A stretch of DNA of 64,000 nt, from assembly GCA_003550325.1 (NCBI GenBank), contig QKWP01001226.1:91109-155108 (forward strand), read 5' to 3'. Position 1 is the stretch's first letter. Every line of letters begins with the position of its first letter. Shown here piece by piece: positions 48,240 through 58,967 of this stretch. The notes beneath the pieces were generated by a model. It had not been told where the DNA came from and made no database searches. It saw only the letters and a program-made list of their open reading frames with translations. Source of the DNA: Gigaspora rosea. Taxonomy: Eukaryota; Glomeromycota; Glomeromycetes; Diversisporales; Gigasporaceae. A program made the position numbers and the translations under genes.

Positions 48240-48980
48240 TGTGGCAAATGTTATTATGATTAAAAAAAAAAAAAGGAATGCGAATTTGGAATATTTCATA
48301 TTCTGATACTGAGAAAATACACCACTCATATTTCTAAGTGATTTTTCATATAAATAACGATTACACCAACAGCAACTGTCCTGATTAAAATTATCTATTA
48401 TAAGATCAGCACTATCACCGAAATGTGGACCTTGGTTAGAAGCATAATAAATTGCTTCTCTGGGAGTTTTTTTACACGACTTAAAATAGAGGATTGAACA
48501 GTGCCATTTTCAATGAAAACTAAAGTCATCATTACAATTCTTTCATTGACCATGATATTTATCCAATTGAATAGGATTATACCCATCAGTACTTTCATCA
48601 GTATCTTTAACTTTCATGATTACAACAGTATTTGCTTGTTTATCACATAAATTCCAAAATATAACAGCATTAAAACAAACTCTGTTTCCATGAAGTAAGT
48701 TAAATTCATATGGATTATTTGCTGCTGAATACACGTCAGAATTCTTATCAATCCATCCATGATGCAATTTCGACTGTATTATTGTACTTCATTAATAACT
48801 TTTGAAAATGGTTCCGTTGGTAATGTTGGTGCCAAAATAGCTCGAGGCAGAAGAATTACCGATGATATTTGTCGATTAGGGTTTACAACTCTTTCAATCT
48901 ATCATCCCAAAGATTTTTATTTAAAATATGGTGATATGGTTTTACATTGTCAATGATATCATCACCAGATAATTGAAAAT
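48240..48980 (-). pseudogene. BACK/TLD-domain protein, C-terminal part, broken
   Basis: Minus strand from about 48960: PYHHILNKNLWDDRLKEL, a linker typical of BTB/BACK/TLD proteins, then an LPP-like linker. An ASW(I/M)DK segment follows, then TLD-domain blocks NNPYEFNLLHG, FWNLCDKQANTVVIMKVK and DGYNPIQLDK (48767-48545). After a frame change come NCNDDFSF, REAIYYASNQGPHFGDSADL and SLRNMSGVFS (to about 48290). At least three frame changes and stops are needed. TLD proteins of this build are an expanded family in these fungi. The matching BACK part lies 1.4 kb upstream at 50460-50830, separated by unrelated fragments. Confidence 0.75.
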
Positions 48981-49069
48981 AACGAATATGTTAGTGTGGC
49001 GTTTACACTAAGCATCGCAAATGTTTTCCACCTTGATCCAAAATGGAATTTAGTTTAAGGTTCAAGGAA

Positions 49070-49335
49070 GTTAAGGACGTATTATTGTAAAGCACTTTGG
49101 CTAACCAATTTGGCCAAGGTTAATAAAATCAAGGTGTAAAGAAGTCAGCGAAATGTTCTTGTAAAGTGCATCTGCCAATAACACCCCTCCATCAACAGAA
49201 ATGCCATTAATACTAATATTTAAAAAAGTTAAGTTTAGCGCCTCTACTAATGCTTTTTTACCCCTGCATCTCAACACCTCTTACAATCGTAATCATCTCT
49301 TGCCAACACTGGTGGATCTAACTTAATGTGTTTTA
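49070..49335 (-). pseudogene. LRR (ribonuclease-inhibitor type) fragment
   Basis: Minus-strand reading gives KALVEALNLTFLNISINGIS, then GGVLLADALYKNISLTSLHL, with regular leucine spacing and the ALxxAL...N..L.SL.L motif of RNI-type repeats. Frame breaks occur upstream. It lies between the XRN1 piece and the TLD piece on the same strand. Confidence 0.65.
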
Positions 49336-49488
49336 AAAAGAATAGACTTATGGATACTTGTTTTTGTTGGAAGAAAATATATAAAATTAATGATAGAGCA
49401 GTTTAGCAATGAGTTAATATAAATAATTAGAATATTATTTATATCTTAAATACCTTAGTGATCTATCATTAACAATATCACGTGTATT

Positions 49489-50336
49489 TTTGTCTGGCCA
49501 AAGAGTATAGAGGTGAAACAAATCCGACAAACTTATCGCTAAGCTTGGGATCCAATGGAACAGGCTATATATTTTTTATTGTATATTACAAATTTTTAGA
49601 AATAACCAAATAGCATTTAACTATTAAAGTAATACAACATAAATTTACCTTATCATTTTTTCTCTTAGAATACAATAGCACAACTATTCATTCGATTTAT
49701 GTTTATTACTGAAACATAAAATTTCAGAACCAAGAGAATTTCATCCTCTGCCAGGTGAGGATATACTGACTCTACAGATTTCAATAAACGTGATTCTTCA
49801 ATGAATGGGAGCAATACAACACCTAAGAGAAAAGTAGTAATAAATTTTAATGTTCAATATGCGAAGAATTTCTATTCATTACGCACCTTGCCAAGCATTT
49901 TTCTTTCCATTTAAGTCTATAGTGAATTCACTAGGATAGAAATCAATTATTTCACTGTCTTGACTAGTCATCAGTTTTTGAAATGGCACAGGCAAATGTT
50001 CTTTGCTATATTAAAGAAATATGTATTTGTTAGCGAATGCCACGTTTTTAAACATTCGAAGCTAAATTACCTGCCAGCCGGTAATGCTCCCATTAATTGT
50101 TCAAAAGGTTTAAATGGTTCACCTAGTTCGAAACTAATTTGTAGATCGCCAATGTCAATGAAATCGGAAGCAAAAGACGAGTAGTGGTATGGTTAGTACC
50201 ACTTCCAAGACGGAGCGCCCATATTATTAAATGGTATTAATTAGTACATGGCATAGAATTTCGGTCCGAAAACAACAAAAAATTCATACCTAGAAAATAT
50301 CGCAAAACCCAACATAGGCCTTCAATAAACATCTTG
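49489..50336 (-). pseudogene. 5'-3' exoribonuclease (XRN1-like) fragment
   Basis: Minus strand: FIEGLCWVLRYF (about 50330-50290), a possible intron, then [28 protein letters not shown] (50219-50145). Then come [20 protein letters not shown] (50140-50080), [20 protein letters not shown]...[10 protein letters not shown] (about 50000-49890), a GT-AG intron, and LLPFIEESRLL (49810-49775). A PVPLDPKL piece ends near 49489. The PSWxWYxPYHY...FASD block is diagnostic of the XRN1/XRN2 nuclease core, where the enzyme degrades 5'-monophosphate RNA. TAA replaces the residue after WY, and other frame breaks are present. Only the rear part of the nuclease core exists; catalytic acidic residues from the N-terminus are absent. 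It is embedded in an array of unrelated gene pieces. Confidence 0.8.
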
Positions 50337-50349
50337 TTTTAAAACATTT

Positions 50350-50530
50350 GCCATCCCTATCAAGTAGTGGCTTCGGACAATTTTGGAATTACATGATTAT
50401 ACGGATTAATGGGGCCTTTTCATCATCATTTAATGCTGAAAGGAAATGTTGAATCAGTTTAATGTCGTTTAAAGGAACGTTTGTTCATTCCATAAAATTT
50501 CTACAACAATTCTATGAGATAAATAATTTT
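50350..50530 (-). pseudogene. F-box-type protein fragment
   Basis: Minus strand gives RIVVEILWNEQTF, then LIQHFLSALNDDEKAPLIR. This resembles the region just after the F-box in Rhizophagus-like F-box/LRR proteins (V.ILW.NP.......L...L..DEK..L). Stops interrupt it. It joins directly to the BACK piece upstream, giving a chimeric boundary near 50530. Confidence 0.5.
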
Positions 50531-50830
50531 GTAATGTAGTTTTTAAAACCAGAAAATTCTCTTGTGTCCAATTTTCTGGATCTGATGGTAGGCCTGGATT
50601 TTATGCGATTTCCCATTTGATGACATGATTCCAAATTTTTATTTCCATTTGCAAATCATCTGTTTAATAAGGAAAACTACCATATTTTCTTGAAACGATG
50701 TGAAATCTTCTGAGTCGAAATATTATTGTGATATTTTACCAAAATTTCATTACATCATTTTTGTAATTCTTGAAAGTTGTTCTTTTGGAAACTCTTTTGA
50801 TAAATATGTCCAAAGCGTAAACGAAGCCAA
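50530..50830 (-). pseudogene. BACK-domain fragment of a BTB/BACK/TLD protein
   Basis: Minus strand: a KSFQKNNFQELQK helix, then FDSEDFTSFQ and, after a gap, DDLQMEIKIWNHVIKWEIA, then NPGLPSDPENWTQENFLVL and KTTLQNYL. These are characteristic blocks of the BACK region in these BTB proteins (DLQMEE..IW..VIKW, LP.....W..ENF..LK.TL). A stop interrupts EIA*NP. It ends against the F-box fragment instead of continuing to the TLD part. Confidence 0.7.
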
Positions 50831-50869
50831 TTAGATTCCTTTTAAATTAAATGTAGCAAATTCTTCAAG

Positions 50870-51340
50870 AAAGTAACATCAGCAGAGATTCCATCAATAC
50901 TAAGATCTAAAGAGTGTCTTTGCTGATGCTTTTATTCCTACATCGCCGCCGATATCATTCTCCTGGAGAGAAAGGATTTCAAAAATTATGTCTTTTTAAT
51001 GCCCTGCAACTGTTTCTGCTCCAATTGGTCCAAGTCCATTATTGGAAGATTAAAGGTATTCAGAGTAGTGACCTCAAGGACTTCCTCCAAGGTATCGGGA
51101 AGCCCTTCAAACCAGACCCGTAGATCCTTGAGTTTACATTTTTGTAGAAACATTGTTTTCAAGTGGATAAAGTGTAAATAGATTTAATGAATTTATGAGT
51201 TTTGGCATCAGATATGCATCAGGGTCTAGAAAGATTTATAGATTGGATTTCCATCAGGGTCTTTAAGTTGACCATATAGGCTATTGATTATAAACTAACT
51301 TACCAAACAATTTGATGTCGGCTCTGATTTAATCTGCGAA
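50870..51340 (-). pseudogene. LRR (ribonuclease-inhibitor type) fragment
   Basis: Minus-strand pieces in changing frames: LKDLRVWFEGLPDTLEEVLE, then NNGLGPIGAETVAG, IIFEILSLQENDIGGDVGIK and ASAKTL. GPIGAETxA and L.EILxLQENDIG..VGIKAxAKTL are typical RNI-repeat wording. Frame breaks and a stop are present. Short plus-strand open frames here (50914-51123, 50999-51181) are shadows. Confidence 0.6.
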
Positions 51341-51359
51341 GTTCCTTCATGTTAATTGA

Positions 51360-52730
51360 ATTGACTTTTTTAATTTTAGCCTTGAAAGAACGTGGTAGAC
51401 GCTTCGTTGACGTTACTCCATCATCTTCTGGAATATTTACATCGAAAGTCATTGTCTCCCGAACGATAAACATAAGATATAAATGGATCTATACATTTTT
51501 AAAACATATTGTTATTGTTAAATTATTTTCTCCCCAGCTAGTGATATCTATATTGTCGGGTTTTGCTTTTGATGAAGAAATAAATTGAGTCATTTCCCAT
51601 TTCATTAAATATTTCCAAACATGGTTTCTTCAATAATTAGATCGTCTCTTTCAATAAATTCTATAAAAGCTCTTTGTCTAATGTTGGAAAGTTCTCTAAC
51701 TCAAATAATAATGGTTTTGGATATATACAAACAGTATTTATGATATAATCTTTGAGTTTCTTGCGTTTTTCGAGGTTGACAATACCCCATAAAAATACAA
51801 ATATATTGTCTTTAAACCAAGAGAGTTCTTTTTCAATAATAATGTTAATATAATACAATCTTGAATTTTTTCAGTTCGATGATACTTAACAAAAAATTAA
51901 CTAAATTTTCCTCAAGCCAAGATGTCTGGTTCCATTAAGCTTGATAAATAATTGATTTTAAATAATTATTTTTATTTTATCGTATAATATGCAAAATAAG
52001 AAAAAAAAAAAAATCAAAATGATGCATGTCACGTAGACTAAGTGCTTTAGAATGCGGTTAATTAATTCATCAAGAGCAAATCCGTCAGCAACTACAAGAA
52101 CATGAAGATCAGAATAAGAATTTATTGGCAGGTTGACAACGCTCGTAATGTGTTCTTGGATTTCCTTACAACGTTGAATCTTGAAGACAGTTGGTGCAAT
52201 TGTAACAAAGTTTTTTTTAAGCCAAGCACGTTCATTAATAAGCTATATTAAATAGTTTTTATCGTTTTTTTTATACATGTAAGTTGCAAAGTAAATGATC
52301 AAGCAATAATTCATCACCAGCAACAAGATCGAAAAGATTAGACTGATTTCTTAAAGATTCCTGTATAAATATATCTTTAAATTACATAATTGGTGAAAGA
52401 TGTTAATGTTGAGAATATATCAATAATCTCATATATAGTGTAGAATAATGAAATACAGCTGGTGAGATATTTGTCTTTGGAGAAGAATAAATATTTCTTT
52501 TTTTTCGCCATTTATCAGATACGCACGTAAAGCAACCTTGAAGCAAGGAGATTTAACACGTAAAATAACGAAGTGCGCTTTAAATTCTTTTGGTTCTTAA
52601 CCAAGTGCTAAGGTATTTAACAAGAGTATGAGTCCAGCGATAGATTATGATTACTTTAATTCGCTGACTTATCCTACTTTCCGGTAATTTTCATCTATAT
52701 TTCTCGATATCACGACTGCTCTTTTTTACC
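51360..52730 (-). pseudogene. BTB/BACK-domain protein, broken
   Basis: Minus strand from about 52700. The BTB part shows AHFVILRVKSPCFKVALRAY, then a FFSKDKYLTS-like stretch (52570-52470) and LRNQSNLFDLVAGDELLLDH (about 52350-52300). A probable intron follows, then NERAWLKKNFVTIAPTVF and LHVLVVADGFALDELINRIL (52245-52060), where two BACK-type helices are in unusual order. Positions 51858-51661 encode IEKELSWFKDNIFVFLWGIV and ELENFPTLDKELL, followed by IERDDLIIEE and VWKYLMKW (to about 51580). BTB proteins of this kind act in protein-protein interaction and ubiquitin-ligase assembly. Several frameshifts and stops make it a pseudogene. A likely end is near 51360. Confidence 0.65.
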
Positions 52731-52734
52731 GGAT

Positions 52735-53265
52735 TCTTCGAGCTTTATTACTTTAAGACGTTTAATAATGCCTTACATTGTGCGTCATCAAGAGCAAGGC
52801 ATGGTAAAAAAGGTGGTGCAACAACAGTAAGCATCATTATTTTCTTTACTTGAAATTTATGATAACTGATAATATAAATAAATAGTTACTCGAAATTGAA
52901 ATTTTTTAATTTTTTTTTAAAAATAAATATAAATACAATACTAATCACCATTATTGTCATATGTCAACCGAAACGACTTACATATTTTTTAAATTAATAA
53001 TAATTTAATATTTATTAATTAAAAGTTTACAATTATATAAATTAATTTTAAAAAATATAAAATTTTAAAAAATATAAAAACATATAATAAAAAAAAATTT
53101 TTTTAAAAAAAACTAAATTTTGTAATCAGCCTTCGTCTTTCGTTATTTTACCAATTTCGACTTGATTAGAGATTTTAAAAATCCTTCGCTCTTTTAATAT
53201 CTACAAAAGTAAACCTAAAACGAATGAAAAATTGTTCATATTTCACAATAAGTAAATCAGACATA
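52735..53265. other. AT-rich spacer
   Basis: A possible remnant of the BTB gene start lies at 52735-52850, with no clear ATG. The rest is AT-rich with nothing recognised. Confidence 0.35.
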
Positions 53266-53267
53266 TA

Positions 53268-53885
53268 AAACGGTGGATGCAGAAATACACTAACAAAAAG
53301 TTTTTGTTATCTAAAAAAGGTGCGTAGCAATAATGTACGTAACCCAATTCTTTCTCCAGAATTGGTAGACCTTTAAGAAAGGTATTTTACTGATCCCTTC
53401 TCCTCCCACCACATATCAGTAAACCTTTCTAACAAAAACTTATTTGAAAGGTCTTTAAAGACGCATCCGTATATACATAATGGTGGATGTTAACAAAAAG
53501 TTTTTGTTATATGAAAAAAGGTACGTAACAATAATGTACGTAACCAATTCTTTCTCCAGAATCGGTAGACCTTTTTAAAAGGATATTTACTGATCCCTTC
53601 TCCTCCCGCCTCAATAATCAGTAACCCTTTTTAACAAAAACTTATTTGAACATACGCATCCATATATATATATAATGGTGGATGCAGAAATACATTAAAA
53701 AAAAGTTTTTGTTATATAATGAAAGGTACGTAATAATAATTTACGTAACCCAATTCCTTCTCCAGAATTGGTAGACCTTTATGAAAGGTATTTTACTGAT
53801 CCCTTCTCCTCCCACCACATATCAGTAAACCTTTCTAACAAAAACTTATTTTAACGATTTCCCCTTCAAAGACGCATCCACCCAT
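53268..53885. mobile_element. three tandem MITE-like units of ~200 bp
   Basis: Units begin GGTGGATGCAGAAATACACT (53270), GGTGGATGTTAACAAAAAGT (53482) and GGTGGATGCAGAAATACATT (53682). Each contains ACAAAAAGTTTTTGTTAT, AATTCTTTCTCCAGAATTGG, TACTGATCCCTTCTCCTCCC and an ATCAGTAA hairpin partner, and each ends near ACGCATCC. The outer ends AATGGTGGATGC / GCATCCACCCATT are inverted, so each unit looks like one MITE and the block like a head-to-tail concatemer. Confidence 0.75.
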
Positions 53886-54412
53886 TATTTGTTGATAATC
53901 ATATACTTACTTTTGTTCCTACAATTCCAAAAAAAATTTCTGGCCGGCTCATAGATAGTAACGTCACGTCGAAAACCTCTTCTGTTAAGTCTTGGATTTC
54001 TTTATAAGGCAAGGTTCCGGTTCCTTTCGTAGAATTCATCTCTATATGCAATCAGCTTTTTTTTAAAAAAAAAAAAAAAAAAAATTAAATTACGCTCAAG
54101 ATTACGGGTAAATTTCTAAAATGAACTGTACCATTGTTGATAAATAAAAAAAAAATAAATAAAAAGAGAATTACAGAATTACTACGCTTAACCGGGAAAA
54201 GTAATCAGTTATGGCTTTGTTTTGATTGTTCACGGGGTTTTTCTAGATTGATCTGTCGATCACTTTAACAGTTAAAATCTATTGGCTGTTATAATGTAAA
54301 CATCAAGAGAGTTCCCCGATTTTGTAGATCGTTATACGCACTAAGTGAACTTTAATGTAACGATGGATCAAAAAGTTAAAATATTATGATTTTTACACTG
54401 CTTTTTGTACAG
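53886..54412. other. upstream region of the exonuclease gene
   Basis: No gene seen. The first coding exon of the exonuclease gene is not certain; a short ATG frame at 54363 ends after eight codons. Confidence 0.35.
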
Positions 54413-56256
54413 TCTGTCACTTCAGATGCTATTATCATTCCATTAACTACTATTACTCATCAAGCTTGTCCTACTTTACCACCTTCTTGTAGTGGCAGTA
54501 AGTTTTACTTTAAGAAAAAGAATTTTAAATAAAGCATATATTCGTAACAATTAAAAAATAATTAATTTATCATATAAAATGCAAAATCTAGAGTAAGTAT
54601 TGCCCTATATTTGTTCATAAATTTATTTATATTGAATTTAATAAATCATTTTGCCAGTGCATATGTAGCTCTAGATTGTGAATTTATGCATGTTGGTCCG
54701 CCAGGCACAACTATACTTGATACAGTGGTTGTTCAGGTAGCAATAGTGGATTACGATGGTAATATATTATTAAATGAATATGTACACGTCCAGATGCGCC
54801 ATTATCTTATTGGAGAACTTTGAGAGAATTTTTATATATCAATGGTAAGTACCTCCAATAAATTACTATTTATATTATTCTATATTCAAAATAAATCGAT
54901 ATTCAGGATCCAGTCCTGCGAAAATGCTATCAAAAGTTCACCAAATAGTAAAGGACAAGATAATCGTCGGGTTTAATTTGTATAACGATATAACGGTATG
55001 CTTGCTTATAAATATATGACATTATAATTTGACGTTTATATATCATGACTTAGTTCAGTTTCAATTATCATTATATTTTTAAGATTAAGTTAATTCAATT
55101 ATAAAGAGATTATGGATAAATCACTCACCAGATATGATATGTTACGCAATGTTGAACAATGTCATAAGTATAAAATCGGAAATGGAACTTTAAGTCCAAA
55201 AACAGCTGTGCAAATGTCTCAACCGTACTATTCAACAAGATATCTATCATGAAGCGGTAAATTTAATTTATAATTTTAATTAAAAAGTTTTATATTAATG
55301 ATTTTAATTTAATAAAGCATATTAATAGCTAGAAGATGCATTGGCAACTATGGAATTGTTTCGAGTAAATCGTAATTTTTGGGATGAAATGATACAAAAG
55401 CGTGATTTTAGGGTAACGAAAACCTCTGAACCAACTTTAGCACCATGGCCTACTGCCGCACCTGCCTGCCTGCCTCCTACAGAGTAAATATGTTTATATA
55501 TTTTTATTATATGTGTTCTAAGTATTTTATATTAAAAACTTACATTTTTTATTAGTGATTATATAGTATTGAGTCTTATGTCTGCTGTGTTTGGTAGAGG
55601 TAAAAAGAGGGAATTTATTCCTCTTCAAGTAACATTAATGGATTATGGGTATAACATTGTAATAAATGAATATATACTTCAGAATATCACGGATCTTCAA
55701 ACCAATTACACGAATATATTTGCATTATCGCATATTCTAGAATGTATAAATATTTTTAATATTTAGTACATAATTTTACTGACGTACGATGTTCAGTGAT
55801 CAACAAAACAGAAGGCAAGATTAACATTGGCAACAATGTACTTCCGTCTATTAGGGTAGCTTTCTAAATTTTCATTCATTAACATATATGTTTATTGAGG
55901 TTAAATTAATATTTATTATTACAATATTACAATTGTAAAGTTACTTAAATTAGATCAAAAATATGAAAAGGTACGTGATCTTCAGCGTTCGCTACCTATT
56001 CGCTTTGATCCAATATTAAGGAAAAATCCACCTAGTTTAGATGTTTTTGTAAAAAATGAACTTAATATAAGTCTTTCGGTAAGTTTAATTTAATTTTTAA
56101 TTTTTGAAAAAAAAAACAAATTTTTTATTTAATCAGATTTTAAGAGCAAAGGCAATGATGTTATTGTACCAAAAATATAGAACTGATGATACAACGGTAA
56201 AAATAGCCAACCAATCAGAAAGATTTAGTTATCGTGTAATATTTTATACCTTCAGT
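54413..56256 (+). pseudogene. double DEDDh 3'-5' exonuclease domain gene, broken
   Basis: Likely exons: 54413-54497 (weak), 54658-54844, 54907-54995, 55084-55256, 55329-55483, 55556-about 55700, about 55770-55855, 55941-56078, and 56137 onward. Domain 1 resembles REXO4-type RNA exonucleases. ALDCEF gives Asp and Glu, then VQVAIVDYDGN, then FNLYNDI gives the second Asp, and HEALEDALATMELFR gives the His-Asp motif. A two-base insertion near 54784 shifts the frame in exon 2, and exon 4 needs two frames. The phase-correct splice 55483/55556 fuses domain 1 to a second copy. That copy keeps the fold wording (GRGKKREFIPLQVTLMDYGY, ITDLQTNYTN, KINIGNNV, RAKAMMLLYQKYR) but lost its acidic residues (LSLMSAVF instead of LDCEFVGV) and its terminal His-Asp. 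Domain 2 was therefore probably inactive even before decay. The frame then runs into the hAT-like element at 56257. Confidence 0.75.
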
Positions 56257-56677
56257 CAGTGTTGTCACCGGACATAGTCCGAGCGATTTTGGGCGGACTC
56301 GGACAATTTCGGACATTGTCCGATGTCCGTGTCCGAATTATGTCCGAGTAAATAGATTGTCACCGGACATTGTCCGCGCAATATTTGTCGGACACGGACA
56401 TATTCGGACACGGACATTGTCCGATGTCCGTTAAAAAAATTTATTTGTAGTACCTGGTACGAAATTGCATACGACAGAGATTTTTCTTACTTCGCTTGTC
56501 TTGTCACTTGTTCTCTTCGTTGCCGCCCATAAGTTGGCACCCAGCCTTCCCGCCCTCTCTCATTCATTGCACCTAGTGCCCTGCTTGTTGTTATTCGTAT
56601 GAGTTGAATGTGCCGCACCATAGCGTGGGCTCGAACCCGCTACTTTATGTTGTCGTAACCTTCGCAAGGATGGGTAA

Positions 56678-57425
56678 GTGGGAATAAGGTTGTCGATGAT
56701 TGCATTAAAAGGTTTCATTCAACTCAACACTATGAACTACGAAAATGTAGTTGAATGGATTCCTTTTAATAGACTAGAAAACGTCCAAAAAGTTGGGAAA
56801 GGAGGATTTGGCTCAGTGTTTTCAGCAATGTGGTTAGATGGTAAAAGAATAGTTTCAGGCGAAAGTCACCACTCCGTGCAATCATGTACTCCATCATTTA
56901 TAGCTGCACTTAAGACATTACCTGGTTCACAAAAAAATTTTTTAAAAGAGGTAAGTTAAAATGATTTATTTACGATCTAATATAGATCATTATTAACATT
57001 ATAGCGGAAACAGACTTGGTTGATTAATTTTCATCAGATTTGATTTTGAACAGGTTCAGTTTTAAGGGATTCAACAACATATACCAACTCAAGTGCTTTA
57101 TCCGCTGAATCATACAAGCCATATGCGACGCCTACACCCAAACCTCGAATTCGAACGATCTGGCAGATGATATTACGTTTCATGCAAGATAAATCATTAA
57201 TTGGTTTTAAAAATATATTTTAAATAAATTCTATCGCATGAATTCGAAATCTCGCGACTGTCACTAATCCTACTAGAACTACTACTGCTATAGAAAAAGA
57301 AGCGATCTAGATTATTGGATAGTAATCTTGAGGTGTATGGGCTAAATCAAACCACAACTAATAATGAATATTTGATGGTATTCAATATGCAAATAAAGGA
57401 AGCCTTCATATTGTCTAATAAAGAA
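56678..57425 (+). pseudogene. protein kinase fragment carried by the hAT-like element
   Basis: 56718-56950 encodes VVEWIPFNRLENVQKV, the glycine loop GKGGFGSVF, and IAALKTLPGSQKNFLKEV with the ATP-binding lysine. A GTAAGT donor follows at 56951. After about 350 bp of other sequence, 57305-57425 gives LLDSNLEVYGLNQTTTNNEY and LMVF, then, after a one-base loss, YANKGSLHIV, the end of the N-lobe and hinge. The catalytic loop, DFG and C-lobe are absent. The same kinase type is at 34182-35608. The fragment lies wholly between the element's terminal repeats, so it probably moved as cargo. Confidence 0.75.
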
Positions 57426-57564
57426 AGTGTTAATATGAAATCCGAGCAAGAATAATATCGTGATGAAACAATGTTAAATTGTGATGACATTCCTGATCAT
57501 AACTTGCTCATCGATATATTAGTCTTAACATTTGACCATGGTTGTATATATAAGTTATAAACGG

Positions 57565-57860
57565 GTGAATGATACAGGGCTATACTCATCAGAGGCTAGT
57601 ATTTGTTCACACCACTTAGGCGGGTAACTGGGCCCGAATTAAATATGGTTAGGCGGGTAACCGGGTTACCCGAATTAATTGGTAAACTGGATATACGGGT
57701 CACCCGAATTAAACACGGGTAAGCGGATATACGGGGTACCCGAAATAAATACGGGTAAGCGGATATACGGGTTGCCCATCAGATACACGGTTGGTTGCCA
57801 GTCTTGACCCGACGAGTCACGGGTTCAAAATTTAAACCCTAATCGTAACATAGTTAATTA
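57565..57860. repeat. ACGGGTAAGCGGATATACGG-type tandem block
   Basis: Four to five imperfect units of about 45 bp with GGATATACGGGT...ACCCGAATTAA, lying within the hAT-like element. It resembles a subterminal array from another element nested there. Its own ends and duplication were not found. Confidence 0.55.
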
Positions 57861-57969
57861 AATTTTGGCTTAAGCCATATAACTGTCCGAACTGTCCGGC
57901 GGACATGAATAGCTCTGTCCGAGTCCGGTCCGAGTCCGGTCCGGTCCGAATGACAACACTGCCTTCAGT

Positions 57970-58967
57970 ATAATACTAGTGGTTAGGCAAGTCCGAATGT
58001 CCGTTCTTAATTTAATTTTTTTTATTCATATTTTTTTTTAGATTATTTTATTAAAAACTTTTTACTTTTAATTTTAATTATATATATTTTTTTATTTTTT
58101 TTACATTCGGGAAATCACATGGCAAAAATGATGTAAAAATTATTAACGACAATATTGATAGATAATTAATTGGAATTAAAATAAAATGAATAGGAAAAGG
58201 TAAGACGTTATCTTTCTTAATTAGATTAATTAGAGGTGAAGATTGGAATAATAAAATTAAATGTATAAACTTAAAAATGTATAAACTTAAATGTATAAAA
58301 ATTTGAATGCTGCCATATGCTGCCAAGAGAAATTGAGTTTGTGGAGTTTCAAGTTTATCTTTTAAATTAATTGGCGAATAATAACTTAGGTTAAATTAAA
58401 ACTTTGTAAGAAACCTTTTCTTGCATCATAATTGATATTTCTTTTCAACGATTGGCACTAAGTTATAGTATGTTTCTTTTTTAGGAGTTTGAATAAGATC
58501 AAACAGAGACTAGATGATCTAAAATTAGCCATAAATTTTAATACTTTAGATGATTATTTTTTGTGTGACATAGTGTGCAGTACCTTATTTTAACCATTGT
58601 TTATTTGAAACTACCTAAAAAAATTATCCGTTCATTTAACGGTTTAACCTAACTGGTTTTAATACCATTATGAAAAGATCAACGTCATTCAAACATCCTA
58701 TAAAGGTCATATAACATTAAATCAAACAAAAATACATCCAAACCCTAACACTAACATTATTCTACCTAAGCAGAAGCAAAATTTTATGAGATTAAATGTT
58801 TTCAACCCTTAATCATCTATGATTTTCTTAATTTTAGCATGCCCATTTGTTGTAATGAAGGAAACTCGATAAGTCGTAAATCACATGATGATCATACCAT
58901 ATTGGAATTCTTACGATTTATAGTCCTAAAATGAGTTTTTTTTTATTTTTTTATTTTTTTTTTAGCA
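57970..58967. other. AT-rich spacer, nothing recognised
   Basis: No supported gene. The minus-strand frame at 58078-58326 is Leu/Ile/Phe-rich in AT-rich DNA and has no family features. Confidence 0.4.

Larger units (their letters stand above)
56257..57961. mobile_element. hAT-like element with GTCCGAGTCCG arrays and kinase cargo
   Basis: Exact octamer CCTTCAGT at 56249-56256 and 57962-57969. Perfect 11-bp ends CAGTGTTGTCA / TGACAACACTG. Subterminal arrays of GTCCGATGTCCG / GTCCGAGTCCGG fill 56270-56430 and 57890-57950. The interior holds a tRNA-like box-B word on the minus strand (GGGTTCGAGCCC, about 56629-56640), a kinase gene piece, and a second repeat block of ACGGGTAAGCGGATATACGG units at 57615-57800. 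No transposase frame. Confidence 0.9.

Noticed and set aside
48759..48956. Plus-strand frame of 65 codons
   Set aside because: It is the shadow of the minus-strand BACK/TLD pseudogene.
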